Below are positions 5,793 to 13,451 of a DNA stretch of 17,182 nucleotides, piece after piece. The stretch spans positions 1 through 17,182 of the forward strand of contig JADGDA010000026.1 of the NCBI GenBank assembly GCA_015228695.1, in the 5' to 3' direction. The stretch's first letter is position 1. Each line of letters starts with the position of its first letter. Under the pieces are notes generated by a model. The model was not told the origin of the DNA. It did not search any database and saw only the letters and a list, made by a program, of their open reading frames with translations. The position numbers and the translations under genes were made by a program. The DNA comes from Alphaproteobacteria bacterium (GTDB taxonomy: Bacteria > Pseudomonadota > Alphaproteobacteria > Rhodospirillales > Rhodospirillaceae).

Positions 5793-6971
5793 ATGGCCGA
5801 GGCCCAGATCAACACCTACACCCTCAACTTCGGCCCCCAGCATCCCTCGGCCCACGGGGTGCTGCGCCTGATCCTGGAAATGTCGGGCGAGGTGGTCGAG
5901 CGCTGCGACCCCCATGTGGGGCTCCTGCACCGTGGGACCGAGAAGCTGATCGAGCACAAGACCTACCTCCAATCCGTCCCCTATTTCGACCGCCTGGACT
6001 ACTGCGCGCCCATGGCGGAGGAGCACGCCTTCGTGCTGGCGACGGAAAAGCTCCTCGGCGTCAGGCCCCCCCGCCGGGCCCAGTTCATCCGGGTTCTCTA
6101 TGCCGAGATCTCCCGGATCATGAACCACATTCTCAACATCACCTCCTATGCCCTCGATGTCGGCGCGATGACGCCTCTCCTGTGGCTGTTCGAGGAACGC
6201 GAGAAGCTGATGGAGTTCTACGAGCGCGTCTGCGGGGCGCGCATGCATGCGAACTACTTCCGCCCCGGAGGGGTGGCCGCCGACATGCCGGACGGGCTGG
6301 CCGAGGACATCCTCCGGTGGACGGGCACGTTTCCGGCCCTGATCGAGGACATGGAGACCCTGCTCGACGAGAACCGCATCTTCAAGCAGCGGACGGTGAA
6401 CATCGCCTCCATCACCGCCGAGCAGGCCCTGGACCGGGGAATGACGGGGCCGGTGCTGCGTTCGGCCGGTCTGGCGTGGGATCTGCGCAAGGCCCAGCCC
6501 TACGACGTCTACGACGAGATGGACTTCGACATCCCCATCGGCAAGAACGGCGACTGCTACGACCGTTATCTGGTCCGGGTGGAGGAGATGCGTCAGTCGT
6601 TGCGGATCATCCGCCAGTGTCTGGAGAAGATGCCCGCCGGCCCGGTGCGGCTGGAGGACGGCAAGGTCCAGTCCCCCCGGCGGAGCGAGATGAAGCGGTC
6701 CATGGAGGCCCTGATCCAGCACTTCAAGCTGTTCACCGAGGGGGTCCGGGTTCCGGCGGGGGAGACCTACACCGCCGTCGAGGCGCCCAAGGGGGAATTC
6801 GGCGTCTACCTCATCTCCGATGGATCGGGCAAGCCCTACCGGTGCAAGATCCGTTCTCCCGGATTCGCCCATCTGGCGGCGTTCGAGGTGTTCGCCAAGG
6901 GCCATATGCTGGCCGACATCACGGCGGTCATCGGCTCCATTGACATTGTTTTCGGCGAGATCGACCGATGA
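5793..6971 (+). CDS. nuoD: NADH-quinone oxidoreductase subunit D
   Basis: This 392-residue protein is the 49-kDa subunit and forms most of the quinone-binding pocket with NuoB; it descends from the large subunit of NiFe hydrogenases. The N-terminal loop FGPQHPSAHGVLRL (about 10-23) carries the conserved histidines at the quinone head-group site, followed by HVGLLHRGTEKL. The C-terminus GSIDIVFGEIDR is the family ending. The start has GGGAGGGA at 5776-5783. Its stop overlaps the nuoE start (ATGA, 6968-6971), suggesting translational coupling. Confidence 0.97.
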   Translation: MAEAQINTYTLNFGPQHPSAHGVLRLILEMSGEVVERCDPHVGLLHRGTEKLIEHKTYLQSVPYFDRLDYCAPMAEEHAFVLATEKLLGVRPPRRAQFIRVLYAEISRIMNHILNITSYALDVGAMTPLLWLFEEREKLMEFYERVCGARMHANYFRPGGVAADMPDGLAEDILRWTGTFPALIEDMETLLDENRIFKQRTVNIASITAEQALDRGMTGPVLRSAGLAWDLRKAQPYDVYDEMDFDIPIGKNGDCYDRYLVRVEEMRQSLRIIRQCLEKMPAGPVRLEDGKVQSPRRSEMKRSMEALIQHFKLFTEGVRVPAGETYTAVEAPKGEFGVYLISDGSGKPYRCKIRSPGFAHLAAFEVFAKGHMLADITAVIGSIDIVFGEIDR

Positions 6972-7594
6972 GCACCCAATCCTCGACCTACGTTCCCCAG
7001 CCGCTCTCGTTCGCGTTTACCCCCGCGTACCGGGAGAAGGCCGCCGCCGCCATCGCCAAGTACCCGGAGGGACGGCAGGCGAGCGCCTGCATGGCGCTGC
7101 TCGACTTGGCCCAGCGCCAGGAGGGCTGGCTGTCGCGGGCGGCCATGGATCATGTGGCGGAGACGCTGGGGATGCCGCCGATCCGGGTGTACGAGGTCGC
7201 GACCTTCTACACCATGTACGTGTTGCAGCCGATCGGGAAGCACCACGTCCAGGTGTGCACCAATCTGCCGTGCTGGCTGCGCGGTTCCGACGAGATCCTG
7301 CGCGCCTGCAAGGACGCCCTGGGCGTTTCCCCCGGCGAAACCACCTCCGACGGCCTGTTCACGGTGAACGAGGTCGAGTGCGCGGGAACCTGCGTCAACG
7401 CGCCGATGATCCAGGTGGGCGACGACACTTACGAGGACCTGGATTACGAGAGCGCGAAAAAGGTTCTGGAGGCCCTGAAACGGGGCGAGAAGCCCAAGGT
7501 CGGCTCGCAAACCGGACGCCAGTGTTCCTGTCCCGCCGGAGGGCCGACCACCCTGAAAAAGGTTCCGGGCGCCGACGTGAAGGGAGGCGCGTGA
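6968..7594 (+). CDS. nuoE: NADH-quinone oxidoreductase subunit E
   Basis: This 208-residue thioredoxin-like protein is the 24-kDa subunit holding the [2Fe-2S] cluster N1a near FMN. Ligands are C97 and C102 (VCTNLPC) and C138 and C142 (VECAGTC). The protein is longer than the roughly 165-residue E. coli form; residues from about 176 form a tail (GSQTGRQCSCPAGGPTTL) with two more cysteines, C181 and C183, similar in position to the tail of mitochondrial and other alphaproteobacterial homologues. It works directly with NuoF, whose ATG overlaps its stop by 1 nt (TGATG at 7592-7596). Confidence 0.96.
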   Translation: MSTQSSTYVPQPLSFAFTPAYREKAAAAIAKYPEGRQASACMALLDLAQRQEGWLSRAAMDHVAETLGMPPIRVYEVATFYTMYVLQPIGKHHVQVCTNLPCWLRGSDEILRACKDALGVSPGETTSDGLFTVNEVECAGTCVNAPMIQVGDDTYEDLDYESAKKVLEALKRGEKPKVGSQTGRQCSCPAGGPTTLKKVPGADVKGGA

Positions 7595-8883
7595 TGTTGA
7601 ACGACAAGGACCGCATCTTCACCAATCTGTACGGCTTCCACGACCGGGGGCTGAAGGGCGCGCGGGCGCGCGGGGACTGGGACGGGACCAGGGAACTGAT
7701 CGCCAAGGGCCGCGACTGGATCATCGAGCAGGTGAAGGAATCCGGTCTGCGCGGGCGGGGCGGGGCCGGGTTTCCGACCGGGCTCAAGTGGTCGTTCATG
7801 CCCAAGGAGCCCCAGGCGGGCAAGCCCCACTATCTGGTGATCAACGCCGACGAGGGCGAGCCCGGGACCTGCAAGGACCGGGACCTGATGCGCAACGATC
7901 CCCACAAGCTGGTCGAGGGCGCGCTGCTGGCGAGCTTCGCCATGGGGGCCCACGCCTCCTACATCTACATCCGCGGGGAGTTCTACCGCGAGGCCGAGGC
8001 GTTGCAGTCGGCCATCGACGAGGCCTATGCGGCGGGACTGATCGGCAAGAACGCCTGCGGCTCCGGGTGGGACTTCGATCTGTACCTGCATCGCGGGGCC
8101 GGAGCCTACATCTGCGGCGAGGAAACCGCCCTCATCAACAGCATCGAGGGCAAGAAGGGCCAGCCGCGCCTCAAGCCGCCGTTCCCGGCCGGCATGGGCC
8201 TTTACGGCAGTCCGACGACCGTCAACAACGTCGAGTCCATCGCCGTGACTCCGACCATCCTGCGCCGGGGCGGCGCGTGGTTTGCCGCGCTGGGGCGGCC
8301 CAAGAACAACGGCACCAAGGTGTTCTGCATCTCCGGCCACGTAAACAATCCGTGCAACGTGGAAGAGGAGATGGGGATTCCCCTCAAGGAGTTGATCGAA
8401 AAGCACGCCGGCGGGGTGCGCGGCGGCTGGGACAATCTTCTCGGGGTCATTCCCGGAGGCTCGTCGGTGCCCGTGCTGCCCAAGGACGTGTGCGACGACG
8501 TGCTGATGGACTTCGACTCCCTGCGCGAGGTGCAGTCGGGGCTGGGCACGGCGGCGGTGATCGTGATGGACAAGTCCACCGACATCGTGCGCGCCATCGC
8601 CCGCCTGTCGCGGTTCTACAAGCACGAAAGCTGCGGCCAATGCACGCCGTGCCGCGAGGGCACCGGTTGGATGTGGCGGATCATGGAACGTCTGGCCGTC
8701 GGTGACGCCGAGAGCGCGGATATCGACCTTCTGGAACAGGTGAGCCGTCAGATCGAAGGCCACACCATCTGCGCCCTGGGCGACGCGGCGGCGTGGCCCG
8801 TGCAGGGCCTGATCCGGCACTTCCGTCCCCTGCTCGAAGAGCGCATCAAGGCGCGCCGGGCGCAGACCACCCGGGCGGCGTAA
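7594..8883 (+). CDS. nuoF: NADH-quinone oxidoreductase subunit F (FMN and NADH binding)
   Basis: This 429-residue, 51-kDa subunit oxidises NADH using FMN and passes electrons to cluster N3. The glycine-rich NADH site GLRGRGGAGFPTGLKW is at 51-66, and the FMN-binding NADEGEPGTCKDR at 84-96. CGEETALINSIEGKKGQPR follows. The N3 [4Fe-4S] ligands are C347, C350, C353 (ESCGQCTPCREGT) and C393 (HTICALGD). The start at ATG 7594 follows the overlap with nuoE and gives the family N-terminus; the same frame is open further upstream but only as a shadow of nuoD and nuoE. nuoG follows after 9 nt. Confidence 0.97.
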   Translation: MLNDKDRIFTNLYGFHDRGLKGARARGDWDGTRELIAKGRDWIIEQVKESGLRGRGGAGFPTGLKWSFMPKEPQAGKPHYLVINADEGEPGTCKDRDLMRNDPHKLVEGALLASFAMGAHASYIYIRGEFYREAEALQSAIDEAYAAGLIGKNACGSGWDFDLYLHRGAGAYICGEETALINSIEGKKGQPRLKPPFPAGMGLYGSPTTVNNVESIAVTPTILRRGGAWFAALGRPKNNGTKVFCISGHVNNPCNVEEEMGIPLKELIEKHAGGVRGGWDNLLGVIPGGSSVPVLPKDVCDDVLMDFDSLREVQSGLGTAAVIVMDKSTDIVRAIARLSRFYKHESCGQCTPCREGTGWMWRIMERLAVGDAESADIDLLEQVSRQIEGHTICALGDAAAWPVQGLIRHFRPLLEERIKARRAQTTRAA

Positions 8884-8892
8884 GGAGGACCC

Positions 8893-10965
8893 ATGCCGAA
8901 ACTCACCATCGATGGCATCGAAATCGAGGTCGAGCCCGGTCTCACCGTTCTCCAGGCGGCGGAGCGGCTGGGGATCGAGATTCCCCGGTTCTGCTACCAC
9001 GACCGTCTTTCGATCGCCGGCAATTGCCGCATGTGTCTGGTGGAGGTGTCCCCCGGTCCGCCGAAGCCGTCCGCCTCCTGCGCCCTTCCCGTGGCCGAGG
9101 GCATGGTGGTCAAGACCGACAGCCCGATGGTGCGCAAGGGCCGCAAGGGGGTGATGGAGTTCCTGCTCATCAATCATCCCCTGGACTGCCCCATCTGCGA
9201 CCAGGGCGGGGAATGCGACCTTCAGGATCAGGCGATGCTCTATGGCCTCGATCGGGGCCGTTATCACGAGGAAAAGCGGGCGGTTCTGGACAAGGACCTG
9301 GGGCCGCTGGTCAAGACCTGCATGACCCGCTGCATCCAATGCACCCGTTGCGTGCGGTTCTCCGCCGAGGTCGCCGGAGTTCCCGACCTGGGGGCCGTCG
9401 GACGTGGCGAGCACATGGAAATCACCACCTATGTCGGCAAGGCGGTCGGGTCCGAATTGTCGGGGAATCTGGTGGATCTGTGCCCGGTGGGCGCCCTGAC
9501 CAGCAAGCCCTATGCCTTCTCCTCGCGTCCCTGGGAGTTGCGCAAGACGGAATCCGTCGATGTGTTCGACGCCATCGGGTGCAACATCCGGGTGGACGTG
9601 CGTGGGCGCCGGGTGATGCGGGTGCTGCCGCGCATCAACGAGGACGTCAACGAGGAGTGGATTTCCGACAAGTCCCGCCACGCCGTTGACGGCCTGATGG
9701 CGCAGCGCCTCGACACTCCCCTGGTGCGCCGTGGCGGCAAGCTGGCCCCGGCCACCTGGAACGAGGCCTTCTCGGCCATTGCCGACAAGCTCAAGGGCAT
9801 GCCCGCGGAAAAGATCGCCGCTCTGGCGGGCGACATGGCCGACTGCGAGTCCATGCTGGCGCTCAAGGACCTGATGACGGCGCTGGGCTCCCACAATCTG
9901 GATTGCCGCCAGGACGGGGCCGGGCTCGATCCGGCGCAGCGGGCCTCCTATCTGTTCAACAGCACCATTGCCGGGATCGACGAGGCCGACGTTCTCCTGA
10001 TCGTCGGTTCCAATCCGCGCTGGGAGGCAGCGGTGCTGAACGCCCGCATCCGCAAGCGTTATCTGACCGGCAAGCTGAAAATTGCCGTGGTCGGCCCAAG
10101 GATCAATTTAACATATCGTTACGAGCACTTAGGGGACGGTCCTGAGACTCTGAGCAAACTTGCGGACGGCACCCATCCCTTCGTCGCCACGATGAAGGCG
10201 GCGGAGCGGCCGATGATGATCCTCGGCATGGGGGCCCTGGCCCGGCCCGACGGGGCCGTGGTGCTCGGAGCCGCGCGCAGGCTGGCCACCGCCGCCCTGC
10301 TGGTGAGGGATGGCTGGAACGGCTTCAACGTGCTGCACACGGCCGCCGCCCGGGTCGGCGGGCTGGACGTCGGGTTCGTTCCCGGTTCCGGCGGTCTGGA
10401 TACCGGGGCCATCCTGGAGGGAGCCTCCTCGGGCAAGATCGGGTTCGTCTACCTGCTGGGTGCCGACGAGATCGACATGGCCCGCCTCGGCAAGGCGTTC
10501 GTCGTCTATCAGGGCAGTCACGGCGACGCGGGCGCCAACCGGGCCGACGTGGTGCTTCCCGGCGCCGCCTATACGGAGAAGAACGCCACCTACGTCAACA
10601 TGGAAGGGCGGGTTCAGTCGACGCGCACCGCCGTCTTCCCCCCGGGCGAGGCCCGCGAGGACTGGACGGTGATCCGGGCGTTGTCCGGGGTCCTGGGAAA
10701 GCCGCTTCCGTACGACGACGACGCCCAGATGCGCGCCCGGCTGGTGGCGGCGAACGGCGTGTTCGCCGGGCGGGGAGGCGCGCCCAAGGCGGCCCCCTGG
10801 GGCGGTTTCGGCGAAACGGGGGAGATGGACCCGGCTCCGTTCGTTTCCCCGATCGGGAATTTCTACATGACCGATCCGATTTCTCGCGCCTCCGCCACCA
10901 TGGCGGAGTGCACGTCGGTCTTCGTCATGGGCAGACAGGCACAAGGGACGGGAACCCATGGCTGA
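8893..10965 (+). CDS. nuoG: NADH-quinone oxidoreductase subunit G (75-kDa FeS subunit)
   Basis: This 690-residue protein carries three FeS clusters of the electron wire from NuoF to NuoI. N1b [2Fe-2S] ligands are C34, C45, C48 and C63. N5 has the unusual His ligand: H95, C99, C102 and C108. N4 uses C147, C150, C153 and C197. The C-terminal two thirds resemble molybdopterin oxidoreductases but act as scaffold. The off-path cluster N7 is missing: only one cysteine remains in DAIGCNIRVD where N7 proteins have a CxxCxxxC run, as in mitochondria. A strong Shine-Dalgarno (AAGGAGG, 8882-8888) sits 4 nt before ATG. Codons 402-423 are unlike the rest in base use (see 10096-10161). Its end overlaps nuoH by 8 nt. 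Confidence 0.97.
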   Translation: MPKLTIDGIEIEVEPGLTVLQAAERLGIEIPRFCYHDRLSIAGNCRMCLVEVSPGPPKPSASCALPVAEGMVVKTDSPMVRKGRKGVMEFLLINHPLDCPICDQGGECDLQDQAMLYGLDRGRYHEEKRAVLDKDLGPLVKTCMTRCIQCTRCVRFSAEVAGVPDLGAVGRGEHMEITTYVGKAVGSELSGNLVDLCPVGALTSKPYAFSSRPWELRKTESVDVFDAIGCNIRVDVRGRRVMRVLPRINEDVNEEWISDKSRHAVDGLMAQRLDTPLVRRGGKLAPATWNEAFSAIADKLKGMPAEKIAALAGDMADCESMLALKDLMTALGSHNLDCRQDGAGLDPAQRASYLFNSTIAGIDEADVLLIVGSNPRWEAAVLNARIRKRYLTGKLKIAVVGPRINLTYRYEHLGDGPETLSKLADGTHPFVATMKAAERPMMILGMGALARPDGAVVLGAARRLATAALLVRDGWNGFNVLHTAAARVGGLDVGFVPGSGGLDTGAILEGASSGKIGFVYLLGADEIDMARLGKAFVVYQGSHGDAGANRADVVLPGAAYTEKNATYVNMEGRVQSTRTAVFPPGEAREDWTVIRALSGVLGKPLPYDDDAQMRARLVAANGVFAGRGGAPKAAPWGGFGETGEMDPAPFVSPIGNFYMTDPISRASATMAECTSVFVMGRQAQGTGTHG
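10096..10161 (+). other. Codon-usage anomaly inside nuoG
   Basis: Codons 402-423 read CCA AGG ATC AAT TTA ACA and continue TAT CGT, TTA, GGT CCT, ACT, AAA CTT. These A/T-ending and rare codons, including two TTA leucines (10108, 10129), lie between stretches that use almost only G/C-ending codons. The encoded peptide INLTYRYEHLGDGPETL looks like ordinary NuoG, so the change is at DNA level. Confidence 0.55.
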
Positions 10966-11971
10966 ACTCTGGGACGGCTACCTCTGGCCGCTGATCGTCA
11001 TCATCGCCAAGATCGTGCTGATCGTGGGACCGCTGCTGATCGCCGTGGCCTATCTCACCTATGCCGAGCGCAAGGTGATCGGGGCCATGCAGATGCGCAA
11101 GGGGCCGAACGTGGTCGGCCCGTTCGGGCTGCTGCAACCCATGGCGGACGGGGTCAAGCTGTTCCTGAAGGAAACCGTGATTCCGACGGGCGCCAACCGG
11201 GTGGTGTTCGTGCTCGCTCCGGTGCTGACCTTCTTTCTGGCGCTGGTGGCCTGGGCGGTGATCCCCTTCAGCGAGGGGTGGGTGCTGGCCGACATCAACG
11301 TTGGAATCCTGTATCTGTTCGCGATTTCCTCCCTCGGCGTCTATGGGATCATCATGGCCGGGTGGGCGTCGAACTCCAAGTACGCCTTCCTCGGCGGCCT
11401 GCGCTCGGCGGGACAGATGGTATCCTACGAGGTTTCCATCGGGTTCGTGCTGGTGGCCGTGCTCCTGACCGCGGGTTCGCTCAATCTCTCGAAGATCGTC
11501 GAGGCCCAGAGGAGCGTGTGGTTCGTGATCCCCCACCTGCCCATGTTCGTGATCTTCTACATCTCGGGGCTGGCGGAGACCAACCGCTGCCCGTTCGACC
11601 TGCCGGAGGCCGAGTCCGAACTGGTGGCGGGGTACAACGTCGAGTACTCGGCGATGACCTTCGCCCAGTTTTTCCTCGGCGAATACGCCAACATGATCCT
11701 GATGGCGGCGATGGGGGCGATCCTGTTCCTGGGGGGATGGCTGCCGCCGTTCGACGTGGCGCCCTTCAACTGGCTGCCGGGAATCGTCTGGTTCTTCCTG
11801 AAGATCGCGTTCCTGTTGTTCGGGTTCCTGTGGGTCCGGGCGACGTTCCCGCGTTATCGCTACGACCAGCTCATGCGGCTGGGCTGGAAGGTGTTTCTTC
11901 CGTTCTCGCTGTTCTGGGTGGTGTTGACGGCAGGCGTGCTGCTGGCCCTTGGCCGTCTGCCGCAGGGCTAA
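10958..11971 (+). CDS. nuoH: NADH-quinone oxidoreductase subunit H
   Basis: This 337-residue, multi-helix membrane protein (ND1 homologue, about eight helices) joins the membrane arm to the quinone chamber. TYAERKVIGAMQMRKGPN (about 34-51) follows helix 1. The acidic loop AETNRCPFDLPEAESELVAG (about 206-225) is the conserved cytoplasmic loop that contacts the quinone tunnel, and EYSAMTFAQFFLGEYANM follows. Length is close to the mitochondrial and Paracoccus type. The start overlaps the nuoG stop, so translation is probably coupled. Confidence 0.97.
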   Translation: MAELWDGYLWPLIVIIAKIVLIVGPLLIAVAYLTYAERKVIGAMQMRKGPNVVGPFGLLQPMADGVKLFLKETVIPTGANRVVFVLAPVLTFFLALVAWAVIPFSEGWVLADINVGILYLFAISSLGVYGIIMAGWASNSKYAFLGGLRSAGQMVSYEVSIGFVLVAVLLTAGSLNLSKIVEAQRSVWFVIPHLPMFVIFYISGLAETNRCPFDLPEAESELVAGYNVEYSAMTFAQFFLGEYANMILMAAMGAILFLGGWLPPFDVAPFNWLPGIVWFFLKIAFLLFGFLWVRATFPRYRYDQLMRLGWKVFLPFSLFWVVLTAGVLLALGRLPQG

Positions 11972-11973
11972 TC

Positions 11974-11979
11974 GGAGGA
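11974..11979 (+). promoter_or_regulatory. Ribosome binding site of nuoI
   Basis: GGAGGA lies 8 nt before ATG 11988 and 3 nt after the nuoH stop. It decides the nuoI start in favour of ATG 11988 over in-frame upstream codons inside nuoH. Confidence 0.8.
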
Positions 11980-11987
11980 CTGGTTGG

Positions 11988-12476
11988 ATGGGATTCATTG
12001 ACCGCACCGCGCGCGCCTTCCTGCTGACGGAACTGTTGCAGGGCATGGCGTTGACGTTGCGCTACATGTTCAAGCCGAAGGTGACGCTGAACTATCCCTT
12101 CGAGAAGGGACCGCTCAGCCCGCGCTTCCGGGGCGAACACGCTCTCCGGCGGTATCCGAACGGCGAGGAGCGCTGCATCGCCTGCAAGCTGTGCGAGGCG
12201 ACGTGCCCGGCGCTGGCCATCACCATCGACGTCGCCCCGCGCGCCGACGGCTCGCGCCGGACCACGCGCTACGACATCGACATGACGAAGTGTATCTACT
12301 GCGGCCTGTGCCAGGAGGCGTGCCCGGTCGATGCCATCGTCGAGGGACCGAATTTCGAGTTTTCGACCGAGACCCGCGAGGAGCTGTACTACGACAAGGA
12401 CAGGCTGCTTGGAAACGGGGATCGCTGGGAGCCCGAATTGGCGGCAAGGATCGAGGCCGATGCCCCGTACCGCTAG
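11988..12476 (+). CDS. nuoI: NADH-quinone oxidoreductase subunit I
   Basis: This 162-residue, 23-kDa (TYKY) subunit carries two [4Fe-4S] clusters, N6a and N6b, that link NuoG to NuoB. Two ferredoxin motifs are clear: C63, C66, C69 and C73 (CIACKLCEATCP), and C102, C105, C108 and C112 (CIYCGLCQEACP). In each, the fourth cysteine serves the opposite cluster. The N-terminal amphipathic region (about 8-28) lies on the membrane. A 48-nt gap, the longest inside the operon, separates it from nuoJ. Confidence 0.97.
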   Translation: MGFIDRTARAFLLTELLQGMALTLRYMFKPKVTLNYPFEKGPLSPRFRGEHALRRYPNGEERCIACKLCEATCPALAITIDVAPRADGSRRTTRYDIDMTKCIYCGLCQEACPVDAIVEGPNFEFSTETREELYYDKDRLLGNGDRWEPELAARIEADAPYR

Positions 12477-12513
12477 GAGAATCATGGTGAGCGCAAGGTC
12501 CGGAACTATCGGC

Positions 12514-12519
12514 AGGAGG
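12514..12519 (+). promoter_or_regulatory. Ribosome binding site of nuoJ
   Basis: A strong AGGAGG stands 5 nt before GTG 12525 and fixes the non-ATG start of nuoJ. The 48-nt gap before nuoJ holds no convincing promoter or hairpin; a short ATG frame at 12484 has no family likeness. Confidence 0.75.
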
Positions 12520-12524
12520 AGCGC

Positions 12525-13133
12525 GTGATCGTCCAGGCTCTGATGTTCTATGTGTTCGCCGCCGTCGCCGTCGCGGGTGCGGTGATGGTGATTTCCGCGC
12601 GCAATCCGGTGCATTCGGTCCTCTACCTCATTCTGGTGTTCTTCAACGCCGCCGGCCTGTTCCTGCTGCTCGGGGCCGAGTTTCTGGCCATGATGCTGGT
12701 GATCGTCTATGTCGGCGCAGTGGCGGTGCTGTTCCTGTTCGTGGTGATGATGCTCGATATCAACACCCTGCGCCTGAGGGAAGGGTTCCTCCAGTATCTG
12801 CCGACCGGAGCGGTGGTCGGGCTGATCCTGCTGGTGGAACTGGCCATGGCGGGGGGCGGCTGGGTGTTCGCCTCCGACGTCGAGGAACTGCGCGCCGTGC
12901 CCGTCCTTTCCGAAATCAGCAATACCGAGGCCCTGGGGCGGGTGATGTACACCGACTATCTGTATCCGTTCCAGACGGCGGGAGTGGTGCTGCTGGTCGC
13001 CATGGTGGGGAGCATCATGCTGACGCTCCGCCGCCGCCCCGATGCGCGCCGCCAGAACATCGCCGCCCAGCTTGCCCGTCACAAGAAGGACACCCTGGAG
13101 ATCAAGAAAGTTCCGAGCGGGGGGGGGATCTGA
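12525..13133 (+). CDS. nuoJ: NADH-quinone oxidoreductase subunit J
   Basis: This 202-residue, five-helix membrane subunit (ND6 homologue) lies between NuoA/H and NuoK in the proton path. The conserved third-helix region is LLGAEFLAMMLVIVYVGAVA (about 48-67), in which ND6 forms a pi-bulge and contacts the moving water chain. The start is GTG with a strong AGGAGG. The hydrophilic C-terminal tail (about 170-202, rich in R and K) should face the cytoplasm. Its stop overlaps the nuoK ATG by 1 nt (TGATG). Confidence 0.96.
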   Translation: MIVQALMFYVFAAVAVAGAVMVISARNPVHSVLYLILVFFNAAGLFLLLGAEFLAMMLVIVYVGAVAVLFLFVVMMLDINTLRLREGFLQYLPTGAVVGLILLVELAMAGGGWVFASDVEELRAVPVLSEISNTEALGRVMYTDYLYPFQTAGVVLLVAMVGSIMLTLRRRPDARRQNIAAQLARHKKDTLEIKKVPSGGGI

Positions 13134-13444
13134 TGCTGGATATCACGATCGGTCATTACCTGACCGTCGGGGCGGTTCTGTTCACCCTGGGGGTGGTGGG
13201 AATCTTCCTGAACCGCAAGAACGTGATTATCGTTCTGATGTCGGTGGAGCTGATGCTGCTCGCCGTCAATCTGAACATGATTTCGTTCTCCAGTTTCCTG
13301 GGCGACCTCGCGGGGCAGGTGTTCTCCATGCTCATCCTCACCGTCGCGGCGGCGGAGGCTGCGATCGGCCTCGCCATCGTGGTGGTGTTCTTCCGCGTCC
13401 GCGGCACCATCGCGGTCGAGGACATCAATCAAATGAAGGGGTAG
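13133..13444 (+). CDS. nuoK: NADH-quinone oxidoreductase subunit K
   Basis: This 103-residue, three-helix subunit (ND4L homologue) is part of the proton-translocation line. The two buried glutamates known to matter in E. coli (E36, E72) are found here as E39 (MSVELMLLAVNLN) and E75 (AAAEAAIGLA). Length is normal for the family. It is translationally coupled to nuoJ and lies 7 nt before nuoL. Confidence 0.97.
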   Translation: MLDITIGHYLTVGAVLFTLGVVGIFLNRKNVIIVLMSVELMLLAVNLNMISFSSFLGDLAGQVFSMLILTVAAAEAAIGLAIVVVFFRVRGTIAVEDINQMKG

Positions 13445-13451
13445 GCCGGTC

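Noticed and set aside
7444..9894. Very long open frame on the minus strand opposite nuoE, nuoF and nuoG (similar ones at 13425-15374 and 15549-17156)
   Set aside because: High third-position GC removes stop codons on the opposite strand. The translations are rich in H, R, G and Q with no family likeness, and the plus-strand genes are certain.
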